A stretch of 37,500 nucleotides of DNA from Glandiceps talaboti. Taxonomy: Eukaryota; Hemichordata; Enteropneusta; Spengelidae. Positions 23,936 to 36,179 of this stretch are shown here, in pieces (the stretch's first letter is position 1; every line of letters begins with the position of its first letter). The position numbers were made by a program, and so were the translations under genes. The notes under the pieces are model-generated. The model was not told where the DNA came from. It saw only the letters and a list, made by a program, of their open reading frames with translations, and did no database searches. The stretch lies in contig NC_135562.1 in assembly GCF_964340395.1 (NCBI RefSeq), positions 750,001 through 787,500 on the forward strand. Direction: 5' to 3'.

Positions 23936-24820
23936 CTGCAATGACACAGTCAGTATCCAGCTGGAACAAAAACGACAAATCAAACTTCATGTCAACATGA
24001 CATTCAAAAATGGTTACTTACTGGTGTCCTTGGACACTTAATATCAATGTGTGTAAGGTTTACTTCTTTACAAAAACTTTACAAGTACACTGACCTGCCA
24101 CTTGGACATCAATACACGCTATCAAGTCCCACATATTCTCACACCAACTTTCACTGAGTTTAATTGAATCATTTTATCATCTATTTTGCTTCTGTGTACT
24201 CAAAATCTCTCACTTCCTGTTAATACAGATACTGTTACAGCTGTTTGGGTAGTGAAATGAAGACAGTTTTCAACAATTGTACTCGCAATCAAATATTCCT
24301 GGGCTTATGCAATTATACTGTCAAATCAATTTTCAGGAGTTTCTCCAGGAAAAAATTTGCAGATCATTTATTTCATATAGATTGTCATTTGATTTATTAC
24401 TATATTAGGGAAATCAGAATTTTCAATATTTTAAAGTTTACTCTACTTTCCACACTCTTCTAAGTATAGGTTTCTCCTATACTTTTTTGGGGTGATGTGA
24501 AGCTACTACAAAGTTGTCACTGATTGGACAACATACATACTTTTTATCACTCATTAACATTACAGCCAACAGATGTGCTTGCTTCCTTTGTTTTCTAACC
24601 AATCAGAATAACCCTTATAAAGTGATTCAGACACATTATCGACATTCCATATCTTCAAATGTCTCTCAGTGAGTGTACTAACCCTGATATTAGAACAATG
24701 GAATCGAACCATATCATGCATCAGTGATCACCAGTGTTTCCTATTCTTGAATTTGTAATTTAGGTCATTCAGATTTAGAAAAGACCAGTAAAGTAGATCA
24801 AATGTAAAGAAGTCACCCGA

Positions 24821-24985
24821 GCATTTTACTGTGGTTCCTACTATTATTCTGATACAAGGTGGGGAGACTGTAGTTCTCCTGGCATTTTACTGTGGTTCCT
24901 ACTAACATTCTGATACAAGGTGGGGGGACCTAAGTTCTCCTGGCATTTTACTGCCGTTCCTACTAACATTCTGATACAAGGTGCG
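24821..24985. repeat. 61-bp tandem array, 3 copies
   Basis: GCATTTTACTGTGGTTCCTA starts at 24821, 24882 and 24943 (the third with GCCG for GTGG). Each copy ends ATTCTGATACAAGGTG(G/C)GG. Confidence 0.88.
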
Positions 24986-25375
24986 GATAAACTATCCAGA
25001 ATCATTACAAGAGTTTCCTTTCCCAACTATTGCAAGGTTCTGAATTACACAGAATTTTTTTTTGTACAGATAGGAGAGTTAAGAGTCCGTCTCAGTATTT
25101 TGGAAACACCACCAACAAGATATCAGTAGAATGGATTAGGATGTCTAAAATTCTGGTGCACAGCAATGAACTAAGTTTTGACTGTATAAAAACTGTGACA
25201 ATGAGAACACGTTGTTGCCACACCCTTTACCATGACCTAGATTTAGTGCCTGTTAGTTGTTACTGTCTGTGACATATCTTATCAATTAGTCAACAACTGC
25301 ACATGTCCTTACATAAACTATTATCTCACAAGTAACTGTGTAGTAAAGAGGCTATTACTCATTCTGTATGACAAC

Positions 25376-25640
25376 TAGTAGATAAAATCTACACAAGTTC
25401 CAAGTTTATTTTACACAGGGTTCCAATCTGATCTGATCCGACCAAACATATTCATTGTGTATGACAGCTACATTGTATTTGTCCAAGCAGTGAGTGAGTA
25501 AAATCTAGTTTACTTTACAAGGGGTTTGGATCCACCCAAAATTACTAATTGTGTATAACAACTACATTGTATTTATCCAAACAGTAAGTAGATGGTAAAA
25601 TCTAACCACATCCCAAGTTTATTTTACCTTTACGGGCTTC
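25376..25640. repeat. Degenerate tandem repeat, about 125 bp unit
   Basis: Blocks GTAAAATCTA, CCAAGTTTATTTTAC, ATTGTGTATGACAGCTACAT and TTGTATTTGTCCAA recur in order two to three times with many changes. Confidence 0.55.
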
Positions 25641-27031
25641 GATCAACATTTGATAGCATTGCATCTTGAGGAAGTCAACCATATACATGTACATGTGTAC
25701 ACTGTAGAAAACTTTAATATGACACTGGACTTAGTACAAAATATATACTCAATCCACCAAAGTTTAGTGATTTTGCTGTTTGCATCAGTTATTATGCATT
25801 AATCAGGATAATGAATGACTGAAAAGAATTTAAACAACGTTTGAATTTGTTATTGAAATTAATTCTTCAAGTTGGTTAACACTTCTGTATTTATGAATCA
25901 TAAGCCAGTTCAAAACTAGAACATTGGCTTCCCTTAGACCAAAACAGTAACTGAGTGAAATGAATATAGACAACCTATCTTCTGGTTCTGGAAAATTCAT
26001 CAACCCACACCTTTATTTGAAATGCAGACAGTTGTTATGTAAATTGATAACCATTCCACACTGCCAGTGCCCTGGGGTGACTAATCACAATACCAAGACT
26101 TCTATTTATATCAGTTTGAGTCCAGCTACAAACCAATAGTATTTTGATATCAGTGATAAACAACTGTAATATATAGAAATATATTCATGATTCAAGCATC
26201 ACAGTGTTCTCCAATGAATTTAATCACTTCATATATATTTTGCCTAACAAAAGAATATGTTATGTTAATTACTGTCTTCAAGAAATCATATGATGGAATC
26301 AGCTATTCTATAAATACCTAGGAAGAACCCTGGTGATAATACATGTATATGGTAAGCTGAATAGATGCCAAGAGTTGAATCAAAACAGAGTAAGTAACAA
26401 TACTCTCTTGAGAAAAAGACAATATTTCATAATACAGACATATTTAAGTTCTGTTGTTTCAGAGAAATCACTACTTTATAAAGATGAGAGGAGAACCTGG
26501 ACAATGGTATACAAATTATCAAAAGCCATTGACAGTTTGTAATATATAGAAATATAGATTCCCCAGTATGGCCTCAACTGAACTTTCTACATGCTAGCAC
26601 TCTCGGTGTTCAAGTATGTCTTAAACTAACAGGCAATCAATTCATAATGGTCCAAATCAACTACTACTGTACTGACAGTGACAAATGACTATACAGCTAC
26701 ATGCACATGACATTGTCATGTACCTTACACCAAAAACAACCCTAAAATGACCTGATATGATTGGAAATACTTGCCTGACAGTTTACGAGAAAGATTTAGC
26801 TATATGTACATGTAACTGCCCCAAAGGTACAAACTATACTATTTGTCTAGGCCGTGCAATCTATCAAATCGTAACATACCATCCATCAAGAGCTGCTAGT
26901 TAGTAGAACAAGTACTGCCTCTATGCATTGAAAACCCACAGACTCATTCAAACAAGGTACTTATTGCAGTTGTCATTTGTTATTATGTTAAAAGATAAAA
27001 TTCATTATGTCAAAGAGATGAAATGAATTGA

Positions 27032-27075
27032 GTTTGTACCCCTTGTGTGTCATCTATCATTCTACCACACACACA

Positions 27076-27129
<54 letters not shown>

Positions 27130-27167
27130 AAGCTGAAGGTTGTACCCCTTGTGTGTCATTAATTCTA

Positions 27168-27221
<54 letters not shown>
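27032..27221. repeat. Duplicated locus with two (AC)n arrays
   Basis: TTGTACCCCTTGTGTGTCAT then TCTACC precedes an AC array at 27065-27126, and the same lead (27138 onward) precedes a second AC array at 27169-27221; both arrays are followed by AA(T/C)AAGCTGAAG. The unit, microsatellite included, has been duplicated. Confidence 0.85.
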
Positions 27222-27667
27222 CAAGCTGAAGTAGATGAACTAAAAGTATGGATCTATATCCTGGTATGTCAACACATATAGTAACCACAATGTTTGTGTA
27301 TACCTGTGCCATAACAAAAATGTATGCCCGCATCATAGTGTAAGTGGTCTGGGTTCCCCAGGACTCGGTGGCATAAAGGGTTCAAGTGTGTGATTTCTTA
27401 GACAGTAATTACTATCAACACACCATATTATATTGTAATGCAAATATTTTCTGGACAGGACATTGGTACCTGTGTTTGTTGGCAGTTGTGATATTATTTT
27501 GCATGAAATGATTTGGCTAGGATTTCAATTTTATCATGAGGGCACTCACAAGTTACAAGAGGGTTTGGCACCCTTGTTACAGTATTCAGAGAGAATAGCC
27601 ACTGCATATGGTAACAACTATCATAATCTTTATACAAAGAGAAACATGTCTACACTGTACATTGTAA

Positions 27668-27695
27668 CCCCCCCCAACCCCCAACCCCCAACCCC
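27668..27695 (-). repeat. G-quadruplex / i-motif tract
   Basis: Plus strand: C8-AA-C5-AA-C5-AA-C4. The minus strand therefore has four runs of at least four G joined by TT loops, a textbook G4 pattern with very short loops. It resembles the CCCCAA telomere repeat of ciliates but is only four runs long and internal. Confidence 0.85.
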
Positions 27696-27720
27696 ACTAT
27701 ACAGCAAAGCAAAATGTACA

Positions 27721-27826
27721 AGTGTTTGATGAATTGACCAGTTAATACATGCCTACATTAGTACAACTCCCAGACTAAACAGCGAGTGTTTGATGAATTG
27801 ACCAGTTAATACATGCCACACTTACT
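27721..27826. repeat. 64-bp spaced direct repeat
   Basis: AGTGTTTGATGAATTGACCA then GTTAATACATGCC occurs at 27721 and again from 27785. The sequence after each copy differs. Confidence 0.8.
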
Positions 27827-30800
27827 AAAATACATGCATTATAACAGTGGTTTTACTTTTCTAATTTTAATTACAGCTGCAGTTGTAGACGTTGACCCTT
27901 AATGAACTCAACACAACAATATACTTATCATATTACCTATAGAATGTCAATACTCAACCACTCCCACCAAACACTCTTAAACCATAACACAAGGCTTTCA
28001 TTGAGTCAGCAACACAACATAAGAATGTCAATTCAAAAACTGTCTAGGTCCTGGTAATAACACCCACCCACACTTTATTTGTGGGTTTTTGCTGTTCAAT
28101 ATGAAATGAGATGTCTGGCTGATATGTCTCTTGCATGGTAATCATCTTGTTCTCTTCAGACTTTGGGTAAACATTGTGAAAAGAAGGGAAAATATTTCAC
28201 TACAAGGTCTGAGTAAATACACGTGCATACATACATACATGAAAATGGTGGTCAGTCATTTGACAAAGAAAAGCATAGAACATCAACTTCTTTATAATAA
28301 TCTGCGGTTCCTTGGTTGATAGGTAATGGATACCACCTTGGGACTTGTGAAAATCAGCATATGGGAAATTTATATAATATGGTTTATATCATGTTTATCA
28401 AATCAATATATATCTATTGCTCACTGGCCAATAACTACAATAAAAATCAGCATTGATAGACCAACTATTCTTTGAAAACAATACAAACTCATAATTACGT
28501 CATATTTATTAAAGATGTTGTTCTGACTCTAACCCAGTGCCCTGTACTGCAGAATCTACCAATGTCACCATTGGTAAATTCATTATACATTCTTCATACA
28601 TGTAGATATTGTTCAGATCCTGCTCCAGTGTGGACTACTACATACCCTACCAATGTCACTGCTGGCACAATCATCATGGTACAATATGGGAACTCTTAAA
28701 TCAACAATTCTATCATGACTCAGCTGGAAAGCTTTTATAAATAGCTGATAAAAGAGAGATAAAACTATTATCACCCCATGATGTGTTCTGGGGTGTCTGA
28801 TGATGTAATAGCACAGACCTCAGCCTGTACAGCACCATTTCACATACAATGCATAATGGGTGGACTTCAGGAACAGTGCAGTGCTGCTGTGTACATTTCC
28901 TGAGGCATTCAAAAGAACGCAAAACCATAAATAGCAAATGAAAGTCATATCTGAAATGGGTCATACCATTCTATAACAGAGGTGTCGAGCATTCAATGGA
29001 GGGTTTCCTGCTGATACTACTTGAGTGATAATACATTCACTGCTAGCCTTGGGGAGATATCATACAATCAAAGACCAATCCACACTAATTAATCTCATTA
29101 ACATGACAGCAATTGAGGTAAACAATGGTGACTGATAGTAGGGGATGGAGATAATGTAACTCTACACCACACATACTGCACACAGTCTATATGATGTGGG
29201 CTCATTTTGAAATTGTATACTGGGATGCTACTTTATTTATAGTCATAATATCACCAAACCATTCTTCTTGTGTGGTGTATTTTCATACACTTTCACAAAC
29301 CAACAATAGTTTTGCTATGATTTCAAAATTATTATAGCTTGTAATTTGTAAGTCACAATTTCCAGGATGTGACACATGATAATTTTGAAAGTATATATTG
29401 AGATACAGCTTACTAGTATTTCATATTTCATGTTCATATTTAACTTCATAATATCACCACCATTTTATATTATGTATATTTTTTTCAAACCACTAATTAT
29501 AGCTCTATAATGCATAATAATTATACACAATCCACATCTTAATTAAAACATTCTACATTCTATAACAAATGTCATTACAGTTCATATTATCTAACAATGG
29601 TCACAACATTGGTGAAAACAGTTCTAAAAAATAAATAAAATAAATTTAATAATTACATAATACAATGCAGTTTATATTTAGACTTGTATCTCTTGTGAGC
29701 AGACATTAATATCCTGATAACATGATATTCAATGACAATTACACCCTTCCTTCCTTGAATGCATTTAAGATGACTTAGTATTTAATGTCAATCTTGGTAA
29801 AATAAAATTGCTACTTTCTAAGAAGAATTATATAAAATTCCTCTTTATTTTGTCAACCATTTCATTTATAGTTATTTATTGAATAGATAAGATGCCATAA
29901 TGATTATTGTATATGATGAGTGCAGAGAAAACAACTCTAGAAATGGCACACTTCCTTGTAAGATATCAATTTTAACCCAGACATATATGGTCATTAATAA
30001 CAACGTAGTGTCTCTGACTGAGTAATGACCAGATGCTAAGATGTAATAGGTATCCAAATCCATTTGAGCCCTGTGTTGTGGTCATCACCACATCTTACGC
30101 ATGTTTTCTCATTAACACAGTCAAAGTTGAGCGCAAAGGTTTCAGGTAATGCATACCAATTTGCCATTTATTTCCTACTCAATCACCACGAAGCTGCAAG
30201 GCTAGCTCAATTCAACCATATATCTCAAATATGAGAACCCATATTTGTTAACTATGATAACAAACTGAAATGCTCTTTCCAAGAAACCATCTTAAACTAA
30301 ACAAAACTACACAAATTGAATCATACCTTACATGATATTAATCACCATTATCTTATACTGACAGAATGCTAATGACTAAACTCATGAATTTGTGTAAATA
30401 TAGATATTGCTAACCTAAGTAAATTCATCATACTATTGAAATATCATATGAACAGAACAGGGTGTGTCACTAGTACTATGCAAGCAAAGCTAGCTGCAAT
30501 ATACCAAATACAAATATATTTATAAAACACTTCATTCCATTCCATTTTTAAGGTGAATGGGGTCACAGAAACACACTTGCCTCCCTCAACTCTGTTGTTG
30601 GTCATCGAACTGTTTGTCCCTCAATGGAAAGAATTGCATCAGCATATTCATGAGTTGTTTTCCATTCAAGCAACCAGCCATTTTTTTTCATACATAGAGA
30701 AAAGGCACTCAAGCATATCTATGGGAAGATTCTGTACTAGATTCAAGTGCTTTAACAAGAAACTTGGCATGAATTGATGTGTACTTGGAAAGCTAGTCTG

Positions 30801-31734
30801 GGCTGAGAGCTGAGTGATAAGTTCAGGGTACATAAATTCTTATCTATAAGTGATTAGCTTACAGGGCTTCCCCAGCTACCATAAAACTCAACTTTTCTCC
30901 ACTCTCAATACAATGAGATTTTCCCAATGTGTATTTGGTACTTAAAAACACCCAATTACCCAAAAACGTGTAAAAATAATAAATAGTTGTGATCGTTGGT
31001 AAATTATAAGACAGTTTGTTGGACGCCTGGGAAACAACCCCGGTACTCTAGGGTCACTACATGACATTAGGTTTGCCTGTAAGTTCAACGTTCATTCCGT
31101 GTGTCGTCTGCGACCCCGTCAAACCGGAACTTCTATTTTACTAGTGTAAATTGACCTTAATATCCGAACGAGTGACAACGGATAATTAAATCTGTCAAAG
31201 CAATTTTCTGTGACTCCAAACGAAATAAAAATCTTCAACATTTAAAAGTGCAATCTGTGAGAGACTCTTGCAGTCAGCGAACTTTATTTAAAAGTGGACA
31301 TACAGTACGTCTGGTTGGTACCTACCTTACTTACTGAACATCATACATCATGATTATGTTTACTAGTATAAAAACGCAATAAACTTGATTGTAACCCAAG
31401 TGAACACTTGTACGTCATAAACTGTCCACTAAAATGCGTTCGGAATGTTAGACAAGGCAATCTGATGTTGAGGAATACTTATTACGAGGTGAGAAATATG
31501 CACACATAGTCAAACAACCCCAGTCTAGGTAGGTGTTCATAAGATGAACTTGATTATTTTCTCACCTTTGCATCCATAAGGATGACTAAGTTGTTTATCA
31601 TTAATCAACTTCAAAGAGCAACAATCAATGTTCTATGTCTGAGCAGTGCACATTATTTTAAAAGCTTAGTGAAATCAGTTGAAAAACACATGAAAAATAA
31701 GACTAATCGACAGCTAAGTCGAGAAAATGAGACA

Positions 31735-31746
31735 AAATGGCGGCCA
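31735..31746 (+). promoter_or_regulatory. YY1-type motif AAAATGGCGGCC
   Basis: AAAATGGCGGCC matches the animal YY1 consensus AANATGGCGGC, which is typical of sites near transcription starts. It sits about 150 bases inside the presumed first intron on the minus strand, so it may mark an alternative start. The match is seen; binding is inferred. Confidence 0.45.
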
Positions 31747-31891
31747 ACCCAACCAGGTTACACACAAATAGTAGTATGCTATGCAGTACTAGCACGTCCA
31801 TCATATTGACCTCGATAATATGCTAAATATAAACAACATCTCACAAGAACGCTAGAATATAGGCATATGAAAGTTAAATATGCGATCTTAC

Positions 31892-32050
31892 CTGCGATGT
31901 GTCGCAAAACTAATACGTCTACGAGATAGTAGCTGTCAAGCCCTACCACACACACTCCAAATTACAAAGGGCGTGCTAAAAGTGACGCTGCCCGGCGATG
32001 TACCGAACTGCTGCATCCTCTACATATCACTACGCACATTTGATAATCAC
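31892..32050 (-). other. Candidate non-coding first exon (5' UTR) of the 4.1-like gene
   Basis: On the minus strand, GACACATCGCAG|GTAAGATCGC forms a near-perfect donor with the exon ending at 31892. The 160 bases upstream are CpG-rich for this window (about eleven CpGs counted by eye) and contain no recognisable protein. It lies in the only long CpG-richer stretch, on the same strand as the coding exon, and that exon needs an upstream UTR exon. The 5' edge given is arbitrary because the transcription start cannot be seen. The link to the coding exon 25 kb away is inference; an unrelated non-coding transcript is possible. Confidence 0.4.
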
Positions 32051-32393
32051 TCTTTTTTTCACAATTTTCTTTCTACTTTTTATTTTTTGTTGGCATATTC
32101 CAAGCATTTATGTATATGACCATTTATTCAGGATTATTTTAAACGCTATATTCGGAGGAATTTTACTAGTTTTTAGGTCTCCTTTATACACGCGTAGGGT
32201 TATATCTAAAATGTTTTACAAGGCTCTATGTATTACACTGTTGGGCTAGACAGACCAGCAGCCGTATAACACAAGTTACATTGATCAATTTGCTTACCCA
32301 AAATTGTGTATTCAGAACACGTTTTCTTAGGTCACCTGGTGGTTAGCTATCAAAATTTTTGCCATGACCTATTTTATGTAGGCAGACCAAGCA

Positions 32394-32407
32394 CACACAC
32401 ACACACA
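32394..32407. repeat. Short (AC)n tract
   Basis: About seven AC units inside the CpG-richer island. Confidence 0.8.
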
Positions 32408-32465
32408 CCTTTGTTCCAATTTAGCGCGCCTAGTACCTTTCCTAAAAAGTGAAGGTAAATATCAA

Positions 32466-32477
32466 AGATGGCCGCCA
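32466..32477 (+). promoter_or_regulatory. YY1-like motif AAGATGGCCGCC
   Basis: AAGATGGCCGCC is close to the YY1 consensus, with one inserted C between ATGG and CGCC. It lies about 575 bases upstream of the candidate donor at 31892, in the CpG-richer island, and would suit a core promoter for a minus-strand transcript. Orientation does not decide strand. Confidence 0.35.
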
Positions 32478-33356
32478 CGTAGGTTCGTGAGTACCTGTAA
32501 ATAGTTTACAGCAAAACTTACCAAAGCGTGTAGATGTTATTTGGCGGTGGTCTTTTTTTCCAACCATGCAATTGTTTAGTCTGTTTAGAGTCGATTTAAT
32601 ATAGACTTTTCGTTATCTTAAAGTGTTTTATCAGACTCAGATCCAACACGATGCCTTTATATGAACTTTACACTTCGAGGCTAGGCATCCATCATCTAAA
32701 TATCAACATTTTTGGTAAACATTTCAATTTTCCGTAAATAAATTTGAAATCATTCATATTCAAATAAGAAGGTTGGGCGGGAACAGCTGCCATAGACGGG
32801 ACGCGTTACCTTGGCAGTAGTGGGACCATCGAAAGTACACAAATAAGACTTGTCTAAAGCCCATCACCTGAACAACATCCCGACATTGACCCTCCAATGC
32901 GTACGATAGAGAAAGGCGGGATAACCGCAAATTAAAAGTTAATTAAACATAATGCCCACTAGTAAATTTAAGTTCCATGATTATTAAACAATAGAATTAA
33001 AGCATATTTATGGTCGGGAACATCAAAGATGGATGAATTATTTTTTGTTGTTGCATTTAAACTTTTGTTCCAAACACAAAAAGCTGAAATTTTCGACTGC
33101 GTACTTCAGTCTTTGTCTTTAGAGCGAAGGAATTTTAATGCAAAAAGTTCACATTGAATTACCAACACAGATTAACTTCCATTTGAAGCTTACATTACAT
33201 TTCCATAACATTTCATATGATTGCATATGGTCACCGCTAAGGCCTAGATGGTTTATCATAAACGTGTTGATAGTGATTGTTAGATAAAATTAGACTGTAT
33301 ATCTGGTTAAATTCACGATGCTTGCATACAGTCTAGTAAATATCATAAATAATCTT

Positions 33357-33434
33357 GAGTATTAGGCCGGGAAATTAGTATTAGGCCTGGAGTATTAGGC
33401 CTGGAGTATAAGGCCTGCATGGAGTATTAGGCCC
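33357..33434. repeat. Short GGAGTATTAGGCCT tandem array
   Basis: Five imperfect units of AGTATTAGGCC(T/G/C) in 78 bp, each with an AGGCCT-like core. It lies just outside the CpG-richer island. Confidence 0.8.
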
Positions 33435-33941
33435 TTGTACAGAACACGTAGTAGTCTTGACTGTGTGTTTCACTTTCGATGAGTAATACTAATACGGGTA
33501 GTAATAATAAAACCGTAAAGTCGTCGTCTTGTGACATGTACAGGTTTTATGGATAAGCTTATTACCCAAATAGATATTTCTCTCAATGTGAAGAAATATG
33601 TATTGTTCATTCTTTGTTCCCGATCTTACAGCGTTCTAGGTGAATTCGGATCCATAAATATAATCGCAAACATAGTATTCCCGTGACTGTGCAAAATGCT
33701 CTTGTTTCGTTTTGATTTTGTTGTTTTTGTAGTTTTCAAGATAAGCTTACACAAATTTTGAAGAATAATCATGGAAAGGTGGGTGTACGGTTTGGTTTAA
33801 ATACATGATATGAAATGATCGAACCGGTAAGTTTATATAGAATGAATAAATACATAGATAAATAAGTAAGTAAATAAATAAATAAAAATTAATCAGTTAA
33901 CTAACTAATTAATTAATCAAATAATAGAGACGGACGCATTT

Positions 33942-33991
<50 letters not shown>

Positions 33992-33992
33992 T

Positions 33993-34071
<79 letters not shown>

Positions 34072-34078
34072 GAATGAA

Positions 34079-34137
<59 letters not shown>
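33942..34137. repeat. Compound (ACAG)n-(AATA)n microsatellite
   Basis: ACAG runs 33942-34071 with a single C-to-T change near 33990. It passes through CGAATG directly into AATA repeats to 34137. A weak AATA-like region (GAATAAATACATAGATAAAT) also lies at 33841-33890. Open frames across it are artefacts. Confidence 0.96.
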
Positions 34138-34138
<1 letters not shown>

Positions 34139-35248
34139 GCAGCACATTTAGAATCCAAATAAATTTTAAGATGCACAGAATGTATTTGGGCATTTATACT
34201 ACAATCTCTTATATCCGAACCACATTCCATCAACCTCCAAACACCGGCATGCACCTTTTCTATAGCCCTAATCACACTCCATCAATTACCTCCAACCGCC
34301 CTCTTTTTAGCCCGAGGGAACTATACTTTTTGTTAGAGATTCAAGTTGAACTTTGTTAAGCGACACTTGCACACTGAAGACTACTTGTGTCCTATACATA
34401 AATGTAGTACTACGTGTAGTTATTTTTACATGTTTGTAATCTGCTGTGCTGCGTATCGAAAGTTGTCTTAAAAAAATAATAATGATCTCAGGTTAGGTTA
34501 TTATATACAATTGGCAGGAAAACTTTCTCAACATCACGAGATTTGACGTAATGAAACCACTTCTCTTTACAATGGACTATAAAATTAGGTCAGTGAGATG
34601 ATTATTTTTATTTCATTCGATTGTTTCAAAGTTCCATGTCGATTTGACAAGATCATACTGTGTAACTAGGTATGCTGGGATATTTCGTTGAATCTGAAGT
34701 TTGAATCCAAGCTTACAAGAAAAGCGGGTCAAATAATTCAAAAGAAGTTGTTTACAGAGATTTTGATTTCAACAGCTTAGCTTGAATACACTGCAGATGT
34801 TAAGTGTTCTACCCTTTGATACTACACATATACATTAATACTTGTCAGTACTATGACCTATACTGCAAGGTAAAAACAATTATCTCAAACTTTCTATTGA
34901 CATATCAGACAATGAGAGAAGACCTTCATACACGTTATATCACGAATATGATTCTATTGTTTGCCCTTCAAGCTTTGTCACGGTCATCGACTCATTTGCC
35001 CGAGGCCCGCCCGCACAGTCACTTGCGAGCTAATATTCTATTCAAGGATATGGTCATGATACAATGTAATGGCGTTATTTACGAAGATCCAAAAAATACT
35101 AAAAACACAAATGATGATGCTTTTATTTTATAACACAACCATCGTTGAATACAATATTACCTCACAAATGAAATTGGCCCAACGTCTATCTTCACCCCGT
35201 CGTCTGTAAATAGGTTCTACTCTTTATGTAAAACCACAAGACACAATT

Positions 35249-35278
35249 TCAGACCACTATTCTTCTATAGTGGTCTGA
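35249..35278. repeat. Perfect 12-bp hairpin with 6-base loop
   Basis: TCAGACCACTAT at 35249-35260, loop TCTTCT, ATAGTGGTCTGA at 35267-35278. The stem is too short for a microRNA precursor and unlike the histone 3' stem-loop. It could be a cruciform site or a remnant of a fold-back element. Confidence 0.85.
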
Positions 35279-35479
35279 GACATAATAAAACAAGTTCCAT
35301 CCACACTTTAATGTCCACGAATCCATATAAAAATTTAGTCTTTTATATATATTATAAATATCAAAATAACGATTGTCGATTTCACTTTTAGTTTTCATTG
35401 TGTTGTCAATAGAATATTTTAATACGATTGGCTGCTCTCTGTATTTTCCAGAGCTTAGCTATATTCAAGTGCATGTGTG

Positions 35480-35585
35480 TGTGTTTGTTTGTTTGTTTGT
35501 TTGTTTGTTTGTTTGTTTGTTTGTTTGTGTGTGTGTGTGTTTGATTGATTGTTTGTTTGTTTGTTTGTTTGTTTGTTTGTTTGTT
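35480..35585. repeat. (TTTG)n microsatellite with a TG interruption
   Basis: TTTG repeats at 35482-35526, TG repeats at 35526-35540, GATTGATT, then TTTG again to 35585. The Cys-Val-Phe-Leu frame across it is an artefact. Confidence 0.95.
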
Positions 35586-36179
35586 GGCAAATCGATATCG
35601 TTTGTGTCCTGGTTCTTATGTTGTAAACGTTTTCTTTGTCATGTACATATTTTTCATCTGTTTTCTACTAAAGTTCACATCCCATGATATCCTATTTGTG
35701 TACTTCATAAAGTACCTGTGATAAAGTAAGACATTTACTCCACCGTGAACTATGTACTAAGAACCATAAAACTGCAAAGACTGACATTTACACACACATG
35801 TGTATAAATAATTTGTTACACACGTGTACATAAAAGATGTATTTATGTATTTGTATACAAATTTATCACTATCTTACTTTATTTGAATGTTTTACAGGTT
35901 GCCTCGTGTCCTGGCAGTGCCTGGGTAATTAACTAGTATAGGACGCCCTCGTGCGGTGCAGTGATGATCAATACCGGTACATCGACTGCTGCAACGCTTG
36001 ACTTGATGGTAATTGGCCAAATACATGTAAGTAATGCGATATAGACAAAACGCTGCATAATTTTACCATATTCAATATGCTAGTATATTTGACGAAATCG
36101 TACAGACAGTATACTAACACCCAAGACAAAGGACAAAGTGTCGCAATACACAGTTATAGTGAAATAAAGTTGGATAGTT

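Larger units (their letters stand above)
6712..31891 (-). other. Presumed large first intron (about 25 kb) of the 4.1-like gene
   Basis: No coding exon was recognised on either strand. It holds the arrays and elements listed separately. In stretches 7350-9440, 11450-13370, 14060-15480, 19260-21670, 22950-23795, 25650-27030 and 27840-30950 I see only AT-rich unique-looking sequence with short scattered TACATGTA palindromes and small duplications. Intron status depends on the proposed exon at 31892; additional unseen 5' exons could divide it. Confidence 0.4.
30960..32950. promoter_or_regulatory. CpG-richer island, candidate promoter region
   Basis: About 60 CpGs were counted by eye in these 2 kb, against roughly 6 in a 1-kb control at 22.0-23.0 kb. 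The stretch holds YY1-type motifs (31735-31746 and 32466-32477), an ETS-like CCGGAACT near 31125, E2F-like GGGCGGGAA near 32776, TTTGGCGG near 32540, and the candidate donor at 31892. Potential donors face both ways (minus-strand GTGAG at 31561-31565, plus-strand GAG|GTGAGA near 31490), so a bidirectional promoter is possible. No TATA box was assigned. Confidence 0.45.

Noticed and set aside
24701-24710. Perfect B box GGTTCGATTC on the minus strand
   Set aside because: No A box at a usable distance upstream and no tRNA-like arms; a lone 10-base match.
31400-31495. Plus-strand non-coding exon ending GAG|GTGAGA
   Set aside because: The donor match is fair but no partner acceptor or coding exon is visible on the plus strand. 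Mentioned only as support for a possible bidirectional promoter.
34804-35133. 109-residue plus-strand open frame
   Set aside because: No recognisable domain, ordinary AT-rich composition and no promoter or splice context. Probably chance.
35897-36002. Plus-strand exon between a good acceptor (TTTTACAG) and GATG|GTAATT
   Set aside because: The intervening sequence has stops in the frames checked and resembles no protein; the acceptor match alone is not enough.
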